Shown here: in pieces, positions 34,767-46,611 of the stretch
Numbering within the stretch: position 1 is the first letter of the stretch
Layout of the letters: every line of letters starts with the position of its first letter
Source: Coccinella septempunctata
Lineage: Eukaryota > Arthropoda > Insecta > Coleoptera > Coccinellidae
Direction of reading: 5' to 3'
Length of the DNA stretch: 64,000 bases
Assembly (NCBI RefSeq): GCF_907165205.1
Contig: NC_058194.1
Span: 21,080,856-21,144,855 of the forward strand
Notes under the pieces: model-generated
What the model was told of the DNA's origin: nothing
What the model saw: only the letters and a program-made list of their open reading frames with translations
The model's database searches: none
Program-made: the position numbers and the translations under genes

Positions 34767-34774
34767 CTAAAATC

Positions 34775-35350
34775 TAAATAGTTCTTCGTAGTTATTATTC
34801 ACCAGAAATATTGAAGAAATCGTGCAGTTGCAGTAAAATTGCAGTGAAACATTTTCAATCTATGCTGAATATTTCAAAAATGTTCCAAGAATATTCAGTT
34901 CTGATAAGGTACCCGTCAGGTATATAGCCCTCCTCAATCTACACTAAGAATGTGATGACATCCTACTAAAAACTCTAAGATTGTAGGGTATATGAAATTA
35001 ATGCTACATTGAACAGATGTAACATAAACAGGGGAAACAGAAATCCAATTACAGAAAATATCGGCCTCCTTGTCGTTGAAATTCAGTCAGCATTTAACAG
35101 CACAATTTTCTCTCTTTGTACCAAGACTGTCGAGCCTAAAGGCAGATCGGTGCATGTAATTAAATGAGATCCGCCTGGAGGAAACTGCAGAGCAGAGAAG
35201 CTCAGAAAGTGAGCCGACCTTTGGGGTTTATCTCCTGAGTTATGAGTACGCCTCCTCTATATCCTACGCTTTCATGGAAATACGGCTTAATGCTTTTACG
35301 GGAGGAAGAGTAAAATAATATGTCATTTCGATATTAGGTAGGTTCAGATT
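34775..35350. other. Intergenic, no gene seen
   Basis: No exon or repeat recognised. Confidence 0.4.
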
Positions 35351-36110
35351 GTACAGGGTGGGCAAAATTGGTGATACTTGAATTACAACTTTTTCAACCC
35401 AACGAGATAGAGGAAAATGCATGGCACATTACGGTAGTCTTTTTTCGAGAAACTGATAATGCCATCAACTGCATTACTCTATCTTCTTTTGTTTTCGAGT
35501 TATAGGTCAAAATTAAAATTTCGACTTTGGTCATTATCCCCGTTTCTGTTGGAGCTACGATGTTGAAATGAAAACATTATAGAGACACTTTTTTGATAGA
35601 ATTTCAGTGGCGTACAATGTTTTCAACAGGTATATTTGCTGAGCTATAACATAAAGATGTATTTTTTTATGAAAACAGTAGATTAAAATTACTTAGGGCG
35701 ATGTATGATATATTTCTGAAACGGTAAAAAAAATGGCTATTCTTTTAAGTCAGTTTAAGCTACTGATGTTTTCATAAGAAAAAACACAACTTTATGTTAT
35801 AGCTCAGCAAATATACCTGTAGGAGAAAATCATAGTACGCCATTGGATTGCTATCAAAAAAGTGTCTCTATAATGTCTTCATTTCAACATCCTAGCACAA
35901 ACAGAAACGGGGATAATGACCAAAGTTGAAATCGCCCAAATTTAAATTTTGGCTTATAACTCAAAAACAAAAGAAGATAGAGGCATGCAGTTGATGGCAT
36001 TATTAGTTTCTCAAAAAAAGACGACATGAATCGTACATTCATTTTCCTCTATCTCGTTGGGTTAAAAAGTTGTAGTTTCAAGTATCACCAAAATTTTGCC
36101 CACCCTGTAC
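35351..36110. mobile_element. 760-bp foldback element, GTACAGGGTGGGCAAA family
   Basis: The left end GTACAGGGTGGGCAAAATTG and the right end CAAAATTTTGCCCACCCTGTAC are inverted, and the arms stay paired nearly to the centre at about 35730 (landmarks GTTTTCGAGTTATAGG/GGCTTATAACTCAAAAAC and CCCCGTTTCTGTTGGAGC/GCACAAACAGAAACGGGG). No coding potential. The inner palindrome at 59798-60946 has the same termini and related interior. Confidence 0.9.
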
Positions 36111-36920
36111 ACAGAGGATATGGTTTTTTTCTCTGAGAGGCATTGTACAAAATGTTCAATTCAATTCGTTAAGCCATTGGGTTTACCGTTTATCTACATT
36201 TGAAATAATGATTTCTTTTCTGAAAATATTTCACTCATCCAGTCAATTCAGAAAAAATATGTTTTTTGAGTTGATTTAGATTTAGATTTCAAATATACCT
36301 TGGTGAAAAAAGCGACAGACTATCGTGGATATTGCATGACACAAGGTGTTAAGCTTACAAAACCTATCAAGTCTGAAAAAAAATTTTTTTTAGTATTCTT
36401 TTCCCTTTGTTTCCAATGATTTTCCTCTAATAAAAACGGTTATAACGTACTGGGTTGAAATATGCCGACTGTTTTTTTTTTGTTATAACATGAAAAGAAC
36501 GAAAAAGAGGGGATGTCCCGACATACAGTCTGCAATATCGTAGCAGGCGGCGCGGCGGCTACAAACATCTGAAACTCGAAACACGTGCGATTGACGCACG
36601 CGCATCCGTCACGTTAAATCTAATGGCAAATCCATACTGAGAAGTCCTCTGAGGATTCTTTGAATTTCGCGGAATCCAGCTATCGTTGTCGGCATCTGCT
36701 TCACTGAGTAACCAACCACTTGCACTTTTGCATTTGAATAGCCTGTGTAATTGAGGAGCTGAAGTGGTTTTTCAGATAATACCGGAGTTTCCGGGAAAGA
36801 GGAAACATATCTGTGTTGAATTGATAAATATTCTGTCGCATTTCATTGTAAGGGAGTGATTCAAAATCACAAGAGTCATTTTTATGAATACCGGATGAAA
36901 AAATCGATTTATCATAAACT
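36111..36920. other. Intergenic with a CpG-rich patch
   Basis: About 36535-36615 is strikingly GC/CpG-rich for this locus (GGCGGCGCGGCGGC, then CGCACGCGCATCCGTCACG). No exon could be fitted to it. Confidence 0.4.
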
Positions 36921-36923
36921 AAT

Positions 36924-37090
36924 ATACAGGGTGTGGCGTAATGAATGGATAATATGTTACCTGCGGGTAGAGGACTTTATGGCGGTTCAGAATAAGTTTT
37001 ATGTTCAGTAAAAGTCTCTCGGTTTTCGAAATATTCGATATTTTCGAAAATTCAAAACAATTATACCCTTTTTGGCAGCAAGACTCCATA
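36924..37090. mobile_element. ACAGGGTGTGGCGTAATG-ended repeat fragment
   Basis: Begins ATACAGGGTGTGGCGTAATG with an AT-rich body. Only one end is recognisable. Confidence 0.45.
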
Positions 37091-37909
37091 TGAAAGAATT
37101 TTCTCAATCTGTCTTTTGGATAATCTTCCTGGATAGATGCACTATCGAATGTTATTCATGGGGGCACATGCATAGTTTTTTTCTTAAACAAAGATCTATC
37201 TCAAATAGGTATTTTGTTGTGCATATTTTTTTCCAAGTTCAACCTTACGTGGTGATGAGAAAAATATAGTTACCTGACCTGGTATAAGTCACTGTATTTA
37301 TAGCATTTAATATAAAACAAATTTCTATTGAAATGAATCAAGGCCTAGTTCAATCTGAACCTTGTTTTTAAAATTTTCAGCAACTGAAAAAATTAGATAT
37401 GCAAGCAGAATAAAACCATATAATTCATTCATTATAGAAGCTATAGAGCTCATAGTTGCCAATAAAACGTTATTTTAAAACTGTTATTTTATCTCATTTT
37501 CTTTCATTATACTAGGTATGAAATCAATAAATAAACTTTAGCTCTTTTGTAATAAATAAAGAAATCTAAAAATGAATTCCTATCACAAATGATTCAAGCT
37601 TTTTCTTTATTGCAAAAGTGCTCAAATTCACTTCAATACTTTGCAATGCCTTTTTGCCTCGTAGTTCTCGAGCGTCAGCCACTCTTTATAGGGGAAATAG
37701 CAAACCTACCCTTGTGGATTCTAGTCGAAGACAAGATTCTCTGATATTAAGGGTGTTGGCGATAACTATTGAAGGTCAAAATCTGAGTTAACAAATTTAT
37801 TCAGTATCTCAAACCAGGCAACACCATTGACAATCTCACAATCCTAAATTTAAATGAAAGCACTAGAGGGAAACAGCTGTTTTATATTTCCCAGCCTATG
37901 TGTACAACA
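37091..37909. other. Intergenic, no gene seen
   Basis: No exon or repeat recognised. Confidence 0.4.
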
Positions 37910-37917
37910 ACCTAGGC

Positions 37918-38154
37918 CAGGGTTTCTTAACCAGTGGTCCATGGACCCCTAAGGGGTCCATTTAACAAAAGTCGGGGGTCCATGACCATTCTGTCTCAAC
38001 ATTAAGTTTGAAACTGATGTATATTAACTACAATCGTAAATAATAAAATCTGGCAAAATCCAAATCTCGTTCTTTTTAGTTTTTCAGTAAGGGTCCGTGA
38101 GCTCTGCGAAATATTGAAAGGGGTCCATAGCTAGAAAAAGGTTAAGAAACCCTG
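37918..38154. mobile_element. 237-bp hAT MITE with perfect 8-bp target duplication
   Basis: Ends CAGGGTTTCTTAACC and GGTTAAGAAACCCTG are perfect 15-bp inverted repeats of the Charlie-like hAT type. ACCTAGGC occurs at 37910-37917 and 38155-38162 as the 8-bp duplication. GGGTCCAT motifs recur inside. No coding capacity. Confidence 0.92.
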
Positions 38155-38304
38155 ACCTAGGCTGTTATACACATCAGTTAAACGATCCCTTGGAAAATAT
38201 CTAAGGAAAGCAGTCTGAGAAATGGTTATTGTGTGAATAGTGAAGAGGGTAAAATAAACTAGGTCGGGGCGATGTTAGTTAACCGTTCCCTTTTGTCTTT
38301 CCAG

Positions 38305-38787
38305 GGGCTCTCGCACCACCAGTCAGAGAACTTACGATGCCGTGAGATCTCTGACAAAAGAGGTGAGAATCAAATTTAACAATACAGGGGGCGTCCTACC
38401 AATAAAACCTCAGCACTGATTACTATTAAGTCTAATGAAGTTCTTCGGAATCGTTTTCAGACTTTCGCACCAATGAAAATAACGGCCCTCGTCAATAGAG
38501 GCGATGGGTACACTAGGTATCACTTGTTAAGGCTATCCGCATCAACTCTGGCAAGAAAACTCAAAATGCTGAAGCAGCTCAACACTAAGTTAGTAATCAA
38601 TTCTCTGGTCAGGGGAAGATCTTTTATATCCCACCTGAGGGGACAGGAAAATAAATATCTCCTTAGTGCTGAAAATGTTTTAATTCGCGCTGGTGATATT
38701 TCTTTGCTCTTGATTATCGGCTCTAAAGAACAAAAACTAGGTTATATCCAAGTTCATGTTTATACACAGTGCTGCATTGTTTTTTGA
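38305..38787 (+). CDS. Orphan pair of exon candidates, unknown product
   Basis: A 58-base block (38305-38362) lies between a strong acceptor (TTTGTCTTTCCAG) and a strong donor (GTGAGA); a second acceptor (TCGTTTTCAG) precedes 38461. Two joined frames are possible. One reads GSRTTSQRTYDAVRSLTKE and continues TFAPMKITALVNRGDGYTRY to about 38787. The other reads GLSHHQSENLRCREISDKR and stops soon after (ENNGPRQ). Composition is above background. No upstream exon was found and neither reading matches a family I know. Confidence 0.35.
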
Positions 38788-38789
38788 AA

Positions 38790-41181
38790 TAATTTAGAGA
38801 AAGGATGAAAACGGTCTGAAATTTTTACGGTTTTCTACACCTTCACAACGTGAGAAAGATGATTATTTCCAAAATGAAAACATTTTTTGAACAAAAATAT
38901 AACTCCATTACGACTTTTTTGAGAATGTTCCGAGAGGAATTGGTGTTCAATAAAGGTTAGAATAATAAAACTAGAAGCATTTATTTACAATTCAATATTG
39001 AAAATTGAATATAGTACATATAAAATATAAAAATAAAACACGTAAAATGAACAGTGATGTCCTTAAGCATAAATAAATAATCATTAAACTAATATCATTA
39101 CATAATAAATACAAATACGAAATTATCAATATTCGATAAAAATTCATCACAAACGTTCATTCAACATTGCAATAACTTGCCACCGAGGCAATTAAAAAAA
39201 AATTCACTTTTGTATTATATAATAAAAAAAATATAACTCCAAACAACTTTGAATGATTGGTTGAAATTGTAAATATTTTTGGAATTAACCTAAAAAAAAC
39301 TTTGGTTCTAAATATGATATGCAATGTTATCATTCTTACTATTCACTTCATGAAAAGCTAATGAAAACGAAAATGTTTTAAAATGGTACCAAATCAATGT
39401 AGCAAATTCAGTTTCTTTGAGACTTAATGTTAGGATGTTATTAGTGAATACATTTTTCATAAACTATATCAGTCTTTATTGGAAACGAGATTTTTATTAA
39501 TATTACAAAAAAATTTCCTGAGGGTAAACTGAATTCCTACAAAATTGAAAATCTACAACCCTTTTTTGATTTATATCGTTATAAAGATTTATTCAATTTT
39601 TCCACCTAATTCGAATTGATATTTCTTTGTATGAAGGTATCAAACTCTTGAAGAACTTTTGAACATAAGATTCTGGAGTTTCAAATATTGTTGATAATCA
39701 GTATGAAAAAAATGAAATAACCAAAAAGACTTTCAGCCACAAACAAAAAATGAATCACTTCCTAATCAGCCAACTGGCTCAATTCAAGACTTAACTTCTC
39801 TTGTACGTAAAAGTTGTTCTTTCTGTATTATTTGAGGAATTCATTAAACATTTAACTTTGAGCTAATTGAAAAAATATATAGGATGGAATATATTTCGTA
39901 TTAAATAACAAAGTATTTGACAATATTGCTTTATGTGACGTGAATTGAGTACAACTATCCAATGTTACAAACCACTTTCCAGTTCTTCACCTCGGTATTT
40001 TTTTAAAAAATAACACAGATTCGAAAATATTATTCGGCATAAAGGGATCCTACAAAAAATATTTCGAAATCAGTAAAACTAAATACCAACAAAAAATGAA
40101 CCTCGAAGAAATTGTAGAAAGCGTCATAACGTGTTTCACTGTACCATATACTAACTTAGACAGGTTGAAAAAAAAATCGTGATGAGTCAGTCTAGGTCAT
40201 TCAGAGTGAACATACAAATCTGTTTTTAAAGTCAGTATTCAATTCTGGATGAACTGAATAGAATTGGTCACAATATTTGGTTCCCATATTTAAAAAAAAA
40301 ATATTTTTTGAAAATTGAATGAAGATGTACATTGTTTAGTATACATATATATATAATATATGTATATATAAAACTGGACATTGACAGGAATTTGAAACAT
40401 TCATAATGTAGTTAGATAAAGTCGTCAAATTTTAGTTGAGATCAAAAATCCCACTCAGTCAAATTTTGAAATTTTTCAAAACGGAAAAACTAGAGCAATT
40501 GGTTCTTCTTCATCATTAACATAAATTGAAATGAAAACAGCATGTATAAATGAATGAGCAAATAAGCATATCATTTCATATTAATTTTTATCACACTATC
40601 TTGAAATAGTTTTCCTTGTACTTCAAGATTCTAAAATAAAATTTGGGCGATTGTATTTTGAAAAAGAGAAAAGCTACAATAAACCTCAAATTCTTACAAA
40701 ATGAAGCATAATGAAGGCAAACGTAAATTCGATATATTCTTAATTTTCAATAACTATCTTCAATTAAACCTCAAAATTGAATTGAAAATACATCTTTATG
40801 AGATTCTGAAAAATAATTGGTTGAATATTTTAAGGGCTAACGGTTATGTCTTGTATAAAGGAATAATTTTTAAACATATTTACCATATTCCTACAAAGCA
40901 TACTTTAATGCTGGGGTGCTTCAAAATATGTACTACATAATTCACATAGTGAAATTGCACAAGAATAGAAATAAATTCATATTGATTTCAAAATGATTTC
41001 ACATTGTAAATCTTTTGATATCCCATTGCTGGCTTCCACTTAACGAGTGGAAAATAAATGCAACAGAATCAATTATTGATGAAAGTGATGACCTTAGTAT
41101 GAAAAATGAACATAATACTTTTATACTTAATATGCTTCTTGTACATATGTACACATCTGCAGATAAATGTTAGGATGATAC
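38790..41181. other. AT-rich stretch, probable DCLK 3' UTR and spacer
   Basis: No coding exon is recognisable on either strand. Because DCLK runs leftwards into this region, part of it should be its 3' UTR; if the donor-like GTATCA at 41181 is used, a short terminal exon could be hidden here. An AT palindrome sits near 40341-40372. Confidence 0.45.
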
Positions 41182-44100
41182 CTGTGCAAGTTGAAGCCAT
41201 GGATGATCAAGCACGTCTTCTGCTGAAAATCTTATTTCAGGAGCTAGTTGTAGCATATTTTGAATGAGCTCCTTGGCCAATCCTGAGACTTCTCCCCAGT
41301 ACTCATCGGGAAAATCATACTGACCTGAGAGTATGCAATCAAATAGTTTTTCTTGATCATTGTCTTGACTAACAAATGGTGGATAGCCGCACAGCAAAAT
41401 ATACAAAATAACGCCTGCTGCCCAAACATCGATCTATAAACAATTGAATTTTTAAATATTAGCTTTGCACTTTGGATTCAATTCCATTTATGTACATTTC
41501 ATCCTTACCTTCAATCCATAACCTGATTCTGCTAAAATTTCAGGAGCTACATAGGTTGGTGTTCCACAAACTGTATAAAGTGGTTTTGTTACTTCACACG
41601 CTAGGCCAAAATCAGCTAATTTTAATGTTCTTATTCTGTTATTTTCAAACTCGACCTAGTGAAAAAATCAATCAGATGCTGTCTAGTACATCAATGAATT
41701 GCAATAAAGATGAATCTCCCAATACTCACCAATAAATTTTCTGGTTTGACATCCCGATGAACAATATTCAAGTTATGCAAATATGCTAAGGCCAAAACTA
41801 GATGGTTAATCAAGAGGGCAGCTTGCTCTTCTGAAAACTTTTGAGCTAGAGCAATAGCATCAAAAAGATCTCCTCCTAAAAATAAACACTAATTTGAGAC
41901 AAACGTTTTGAATCAATAAAAAAATAACACACCTTGGACATATTCGCAAACTAAGAACAACAAGTTCTTAGTATCTTGATCACTTATTAATGACATAATA
42001 TTTGGATGACTTATCTTTCTTAGGATTTTGACTTCATTTTCGATCATATCCTCCTGCAGAAAAAAATTCAAATCATTATCCATTTGAGCATCCCAGACTC
42101 ATAAACCAATGAGTTTTTTTGCAGATTTTTCTAAATCTCTCGCATAACCTTAACCGTCTTAGCAATAAGGGAAAATATAGCTATATCAGTATCTTGAATC
42201 TGTAGGAATCGGATCCTATAGGAGCATGATCCCATGGTTTGGCGGATAGAATTGGAAGCAATTCCTCTGAAACTTTTGGGTAGATTGGGTTGATTCGTTT
42301 TTTGGCCCGGTTCGGGCCTTTAGCCCTAACAGTTTGCCTTCCGACCAAGCTCGGGCCTGCGGCCTTCGACCGGGGTTGAGCCACAGCCGTCTATAGTCTT
42401 TTAGAAGGCGATAGTGCCACCTTTTTGGTAGATTCCCGTTTTGGGTAGATCCACCTTTAGGGGTTTATTCGTTTTTCGGCCCTGCTCGGGCCTACGGCCC
42501 CCTTATTTCACCCGTACCAAAAATAAATCCATGATCTGTGATTTTTTACTATTTCAGTATACAGATTGCGAAAAATTTTATTGAAAGTAATAAACTGAAT
42601 CAGTTCCGACTACGCTTTGTTCTTAAAGTGGGGACTGCAAATTCGTGACCGGTAAGCGCACTTCACTTAAAAATAAGAGGAGCAAATCAAAAATGAAATG
42701 GTCCAGTTGAATATTGAATAATTCATCACCCGTTATAAAAGTGTGCTTGCATTGGGCGATTGCATTCTTACAATACCCTTTTTCTGGGTAGATCCATCTT
42801 CAGAGGTTTATTCGTTTTTTGGCCCTGCTCGGACCTACGACCCTGACAGTTCGCCCTCCGAATAGACTCGGGCCTACGGCCCTCGCTGTTCGCCCTTTGA
42901 CCTGGTTCAGGCTTGCGGCGTTTGTGGTTCGCCCTTCGACCATGCTCAGGCCTTTTTTTGATCCAGCTCGGGCCTGAAGCCTTTCGACCGGAGTGGGCTT
43001 ACAGCTCTCAAGGTACACTTCGACAGGGCTCGGGCCTACGGCCCTCTCAATTTAGCCATACCAGAAATAAATCCATGACACTATGACATCTTAATATTTC
43101 AATATATAATTTGACTAACTTTTGCGTAGAATCACCATTAGGGGTTAAATTACTTTTTTTTCGGCCCTGCTCGCGATTCGCCCTTTGACTGGGTTCGGGC
43201 CTACGGCCCTTGCGTCCATGCTCAGACTTTTTTTTGACCCAGTTCGGGCCTACGGCCCCTCGACCGGAGTTGACCTACAGGCCTCGAGGTATGGAATTGC
43301 GCTTGCTTTGTACAGTTCACAACTGTTGTGAACCACTCTACGAACAAACCCAATACATAAATTGAAATTGAAAATATTTCTACCTTTTTGGTAGATTCAC
43401 CTTTTGGGTAGATCCACCATTAGGGGTTAATTAGTTTCTTAATTAGTTTTTTGGTTTTTCCGATGAGTTCCAGGAAAGAGCTATAGTTAACTGCGAAGGA
43501 AATTTCTTCGAGATCGCTGTACCCCGCTCGCTCTTTTTTGCGATTTTGTCGAAATGGAAAGCGCGTTTCTTCGTCTACGCGAGCTCGGTTCCTCAAAGTT
43601 CGATGGACACGCCTACGTCGCCTCAAAAAGCATTTCGTGACACATTTCCTTCTTACCAAAAATGACACTATGCACTATGATCAAATATTTCAATATATAA
43701 TATATCATTTGATTTGATTATTTTACTATATACGAAATTAGTATATACCGATAATTATTTTGAAATACTTTTATCCTGCTTGGAACGACAGAAAGGGAGT
43801 CGAAAGAAAACTCGTTTATCAAACTTGAAACATGCAAGGGTGTAAAAAGTAATGGAATTGAAAACATTCATTTACCTTTCCTTTGCATTTGGACTTGTCT
43901 ATAATTTTCAAAGCATATTCCTTATTGTCACTGTTATCTTTGCATAATCGTACTACAGCAAAATTACCTATAATAAAGAAAATTCATGCCCAATTCAACA
44001 AAGCTACATCAGGGAATCAACACTTGGTTGATGGATCAACATCAATTTGTTTTCAATCGATAATTCAGTGATGAGCATTCCGTATATAAGTCCATTCAAT

Positions 44101-45910
44101 GATAATCGATTGTTGATGTTCAAATTTGAACAGTATATATCCAGGAATAAAAATGTTTAATTGATTTCATTCTGGAAATCAATTGACTATCAAATTGTTG
44201 ATCGGGCAACCATAGTTTTGTGAACCCCGCTGTTCGATAAATAAAGAATATTTAATGATATTACCATCTCCGATAGATCTGCCAACAGTATACTTCTTCT
44301 TCAATTGGGCAGGTAGGCAAGAGTTTATATTTTCATTCAATTTTTCTAAAATACTTTCTTCAGAAACATAAGTACGATTCAATGACTTTTTTGGCATTTT
44401 TGGTTTGGGACCATTTCTGAAATGAAAAGCAATTTGAAGTAGCTGCAAGTATAGCTATTGAGTTTCGGAAAAGTATGGTTTCTACATATTAATTTTTCAC
44501 ACAAATTTTTTATAACAAATTGTTAGTGAGACTAGCATTTCACAAGCATTTAATGGAATATTGAGGAGTGATAGTAATAAGGCATAAAAGTTTAAACAAT
44601 TGGCTTCAATACTGACAAGTGGTTGAACTCTTTCTCCAGGAGTAAAGAAAAAGTAAGTATGTATAAAATAAAATATAGAAATAACTAAGTTAAAACATAC
44701 CCATTTTTGAGACCAGGCGTTTTCTTGTACTGTTGTATTGCTTTACTCTCTTCAAAATCGAGTTCAAAATGTTCTTGACTACATCGCTCATTCCCACAAA
44801 CAAAAAATACATCTTCTTCAGAGAAAAACTGTGATAGATCTGTAACAGTCTGACCTGCTAGGGTGAATACTTTTCGTACTGCTCCTGAATCCAAGTTAGC
44901 AACTTCCGTTAATGCACCAAGTACTTGATCCATACTTGATGAATTCCGTTTATTCAACAATAAACGTAAGACCTGCGAAAAAATATTGAATTAATATTTT
45001 ATGGATGACATGTACAAAAATCACAAGAGCAACTTTGTCACTGTTAAATGTTATTTCGAGATAACATTTTGTATGAAGTCAATGCAATCAAAGTCAGTGC
45101 AAACAAATCAATTTTTTCTTCGAATTTCCTGATTCAACCGAAATGTTAATTTTCTTCTCTAATGGTAACCCTAGACTTATCAATACAAGGAGAAAATGTT
45201 TTTAAACTCACCTTTCTAGGTTTGATTCCATTTCGAATAAGTGTAACTATTCGAGGACGTATACAATTTGGAGGAACAACTTTTGGTAAAGAAGTATTAC
45301 TCGGTTGTTTGTTACCAGTTTTCCTTTTATTAGAACGTAATGTATCCGTTTTGGAGTATTCAGCCTTTTTAAAAATTTCTCCTTTACCAGCACATATATA
45401 CTCTTTCCCATCTTCGAATTCATCTATGCTAGTTATCTGGAATAGATATATTAAATCGACTGCTATAAATATGCTTCTTATTTATGAATGCAAAAGAATA
45501 GACTTGCACAATTTATTTTACTCTCTTCATCTCACCTTTTTACCATCCATGGAGTAAATATGTCGCACCCCACTAGGTAATGTAACATTTTTAGTGAGTA
45601 AATTAGTCAATTCAGTCGTCAAACTATCAAAAGACCTGTAACGATCACTATTCACTGGTACTACAACACCAGGAAAGAATTTGTTTCCGTTATGATAAAA
45701 TCTAATTCTTTTAGCTTTCTGAGTTTTTGAAGCAGATAATGATGTTTTCGAGCTTCTAGAAACTGATAATTCCTCTATTCCATTTTCAATTTTTTCTACA
45801 ATTTCGAATTCTGAAGCAGTACTGTTGCAGCTGTTAGATGAGAAGCTTCGTGACCCATCTAAATTGTTTCTAGACATGATTTTGAGAATACTAGAAGATT
45901 TATCATTCAT
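41182..45910 (-). CDS. DCLK: Doublecortin-like serine/threonine kinase (DCLK)
   Basis: Nine minus-strand exons: 45910-45536, 45436-45212, 44972-44701, 44416-44265, 43967-43876, 42053-41933, 41875-41730, 41655-41509, 41433-41182. They join in frame to 594 codons; read through, the last exon ends VSS-stop at 41170. Residues about 66-152 form DCX1 (KRIRFYHNGNKFFPG ... EYICAGKGE) and about 185-262 DCX2 (RPRIVTLIRNG ... DVFFVCGNER), the tubulin-binding modules. A serine-rich N-terminus and short linker flank them. The CaMK-type kinase spans about 334-591: glycine loop IGDGNFAVVRLC, Lys362 in YALKII, HRDVKPENLL (Asp454), DFG (Asp476), CGTPTYVAPEIL, and GYPPF. All catalytic residues are present. The family binds and stabilises microtubules and phosphorylates cytoskeletal targets, mainly in neurons. 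Start: ATG 45910, with a second in-frame ATG 12 codons on. The long vertebrate-style C-terminal tail is missing or unseen. Confidence 0.95.
42200..43460. repeat. GC-rich long-period repeats inside DCLK intron 5
   Basis: Three to four imperfect units, each opening with (G)GGTAGATCCACCTTTAGGGG-like sequence and GTTTATTCGTTTTT, then many copies of the near-palindrome TCGGGCCTACGGCCC, then CATACCAGAAATAAATCCATGA. Unit openings lie near 42275, 42445, 42785, 43120 and 43400. The block is far GC-richer than the surrounding intron and has no coding frame conserved between units. Confidence 0.75.
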
Positions 45911-46611
45911 TTAAAATTCATTATTTATATAACTCCAGTTTACGACCGACAAGTTAGAAATTGGAAGGCTTCGCTGATCAACACAGCAACCGTTTGCTTG
46001 TTAGGTATCGCTTATCTCTGTCATTAATAAAAATTCTACTAACAAAACAATATTGCAGTTATATCTGAAAAGATGAACCTCAATTATGGTAAACTGAAAT
46101 TGCTACTGCTTCCATTGATCACATATAATAAATAATTGCAAAAGTAACTGTTTCCAGTTTTTATGATAGGGAATTAACCTCTTTTCGGCAAGTAGGAGGG
46201 ACCGAGGAACGGGTAGAAACGTCAAAAATAAAATGTCGTGATGATTCATTTTTCAAGTGAAGCCCCGTTCACATGAAATGAATGATGGAAATGTCAAAAT
46301 GAACGTAGACGACAGGTGACAGCTTACGTAGACGTAAGTGATCTGTGGTTCTGCGTAATTTCATAGAATTGGAGAACGGGCTACTCTGTTATCTGTGGAC
46401 ACTACTGTAAGAGTAAGATAATTATTTTACTCTTTGATTAATTCTCTCTGTGACATAACGTCATAACCAGAGACTCTATGCTCTCTATGGTCATAACCTA
46501 ATATTGTCATAACCTCACCTAGGTTTTCAGGTTTTACTGTTTTCAATTTTCACATTCTTCAATCTGTGGAGATTTTAATTGTTGCTGTATCTATACCGAT
46601 TTTGAGACGAA
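45911..46611. promoter_or_regulatory. Shared DCLK / IMP3 divergent promoter interval
   Basis: The two start codons are 701 bases apart on opposite strands with no other exon between them. It must hold both 5' UTRs and promoters. No TATA box stands out on the IMP3 side, as expected for a housekeeping ribosome-biogenesis gene. Co-regulation is an inference from the arrangement only. Confidence 0.6.
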
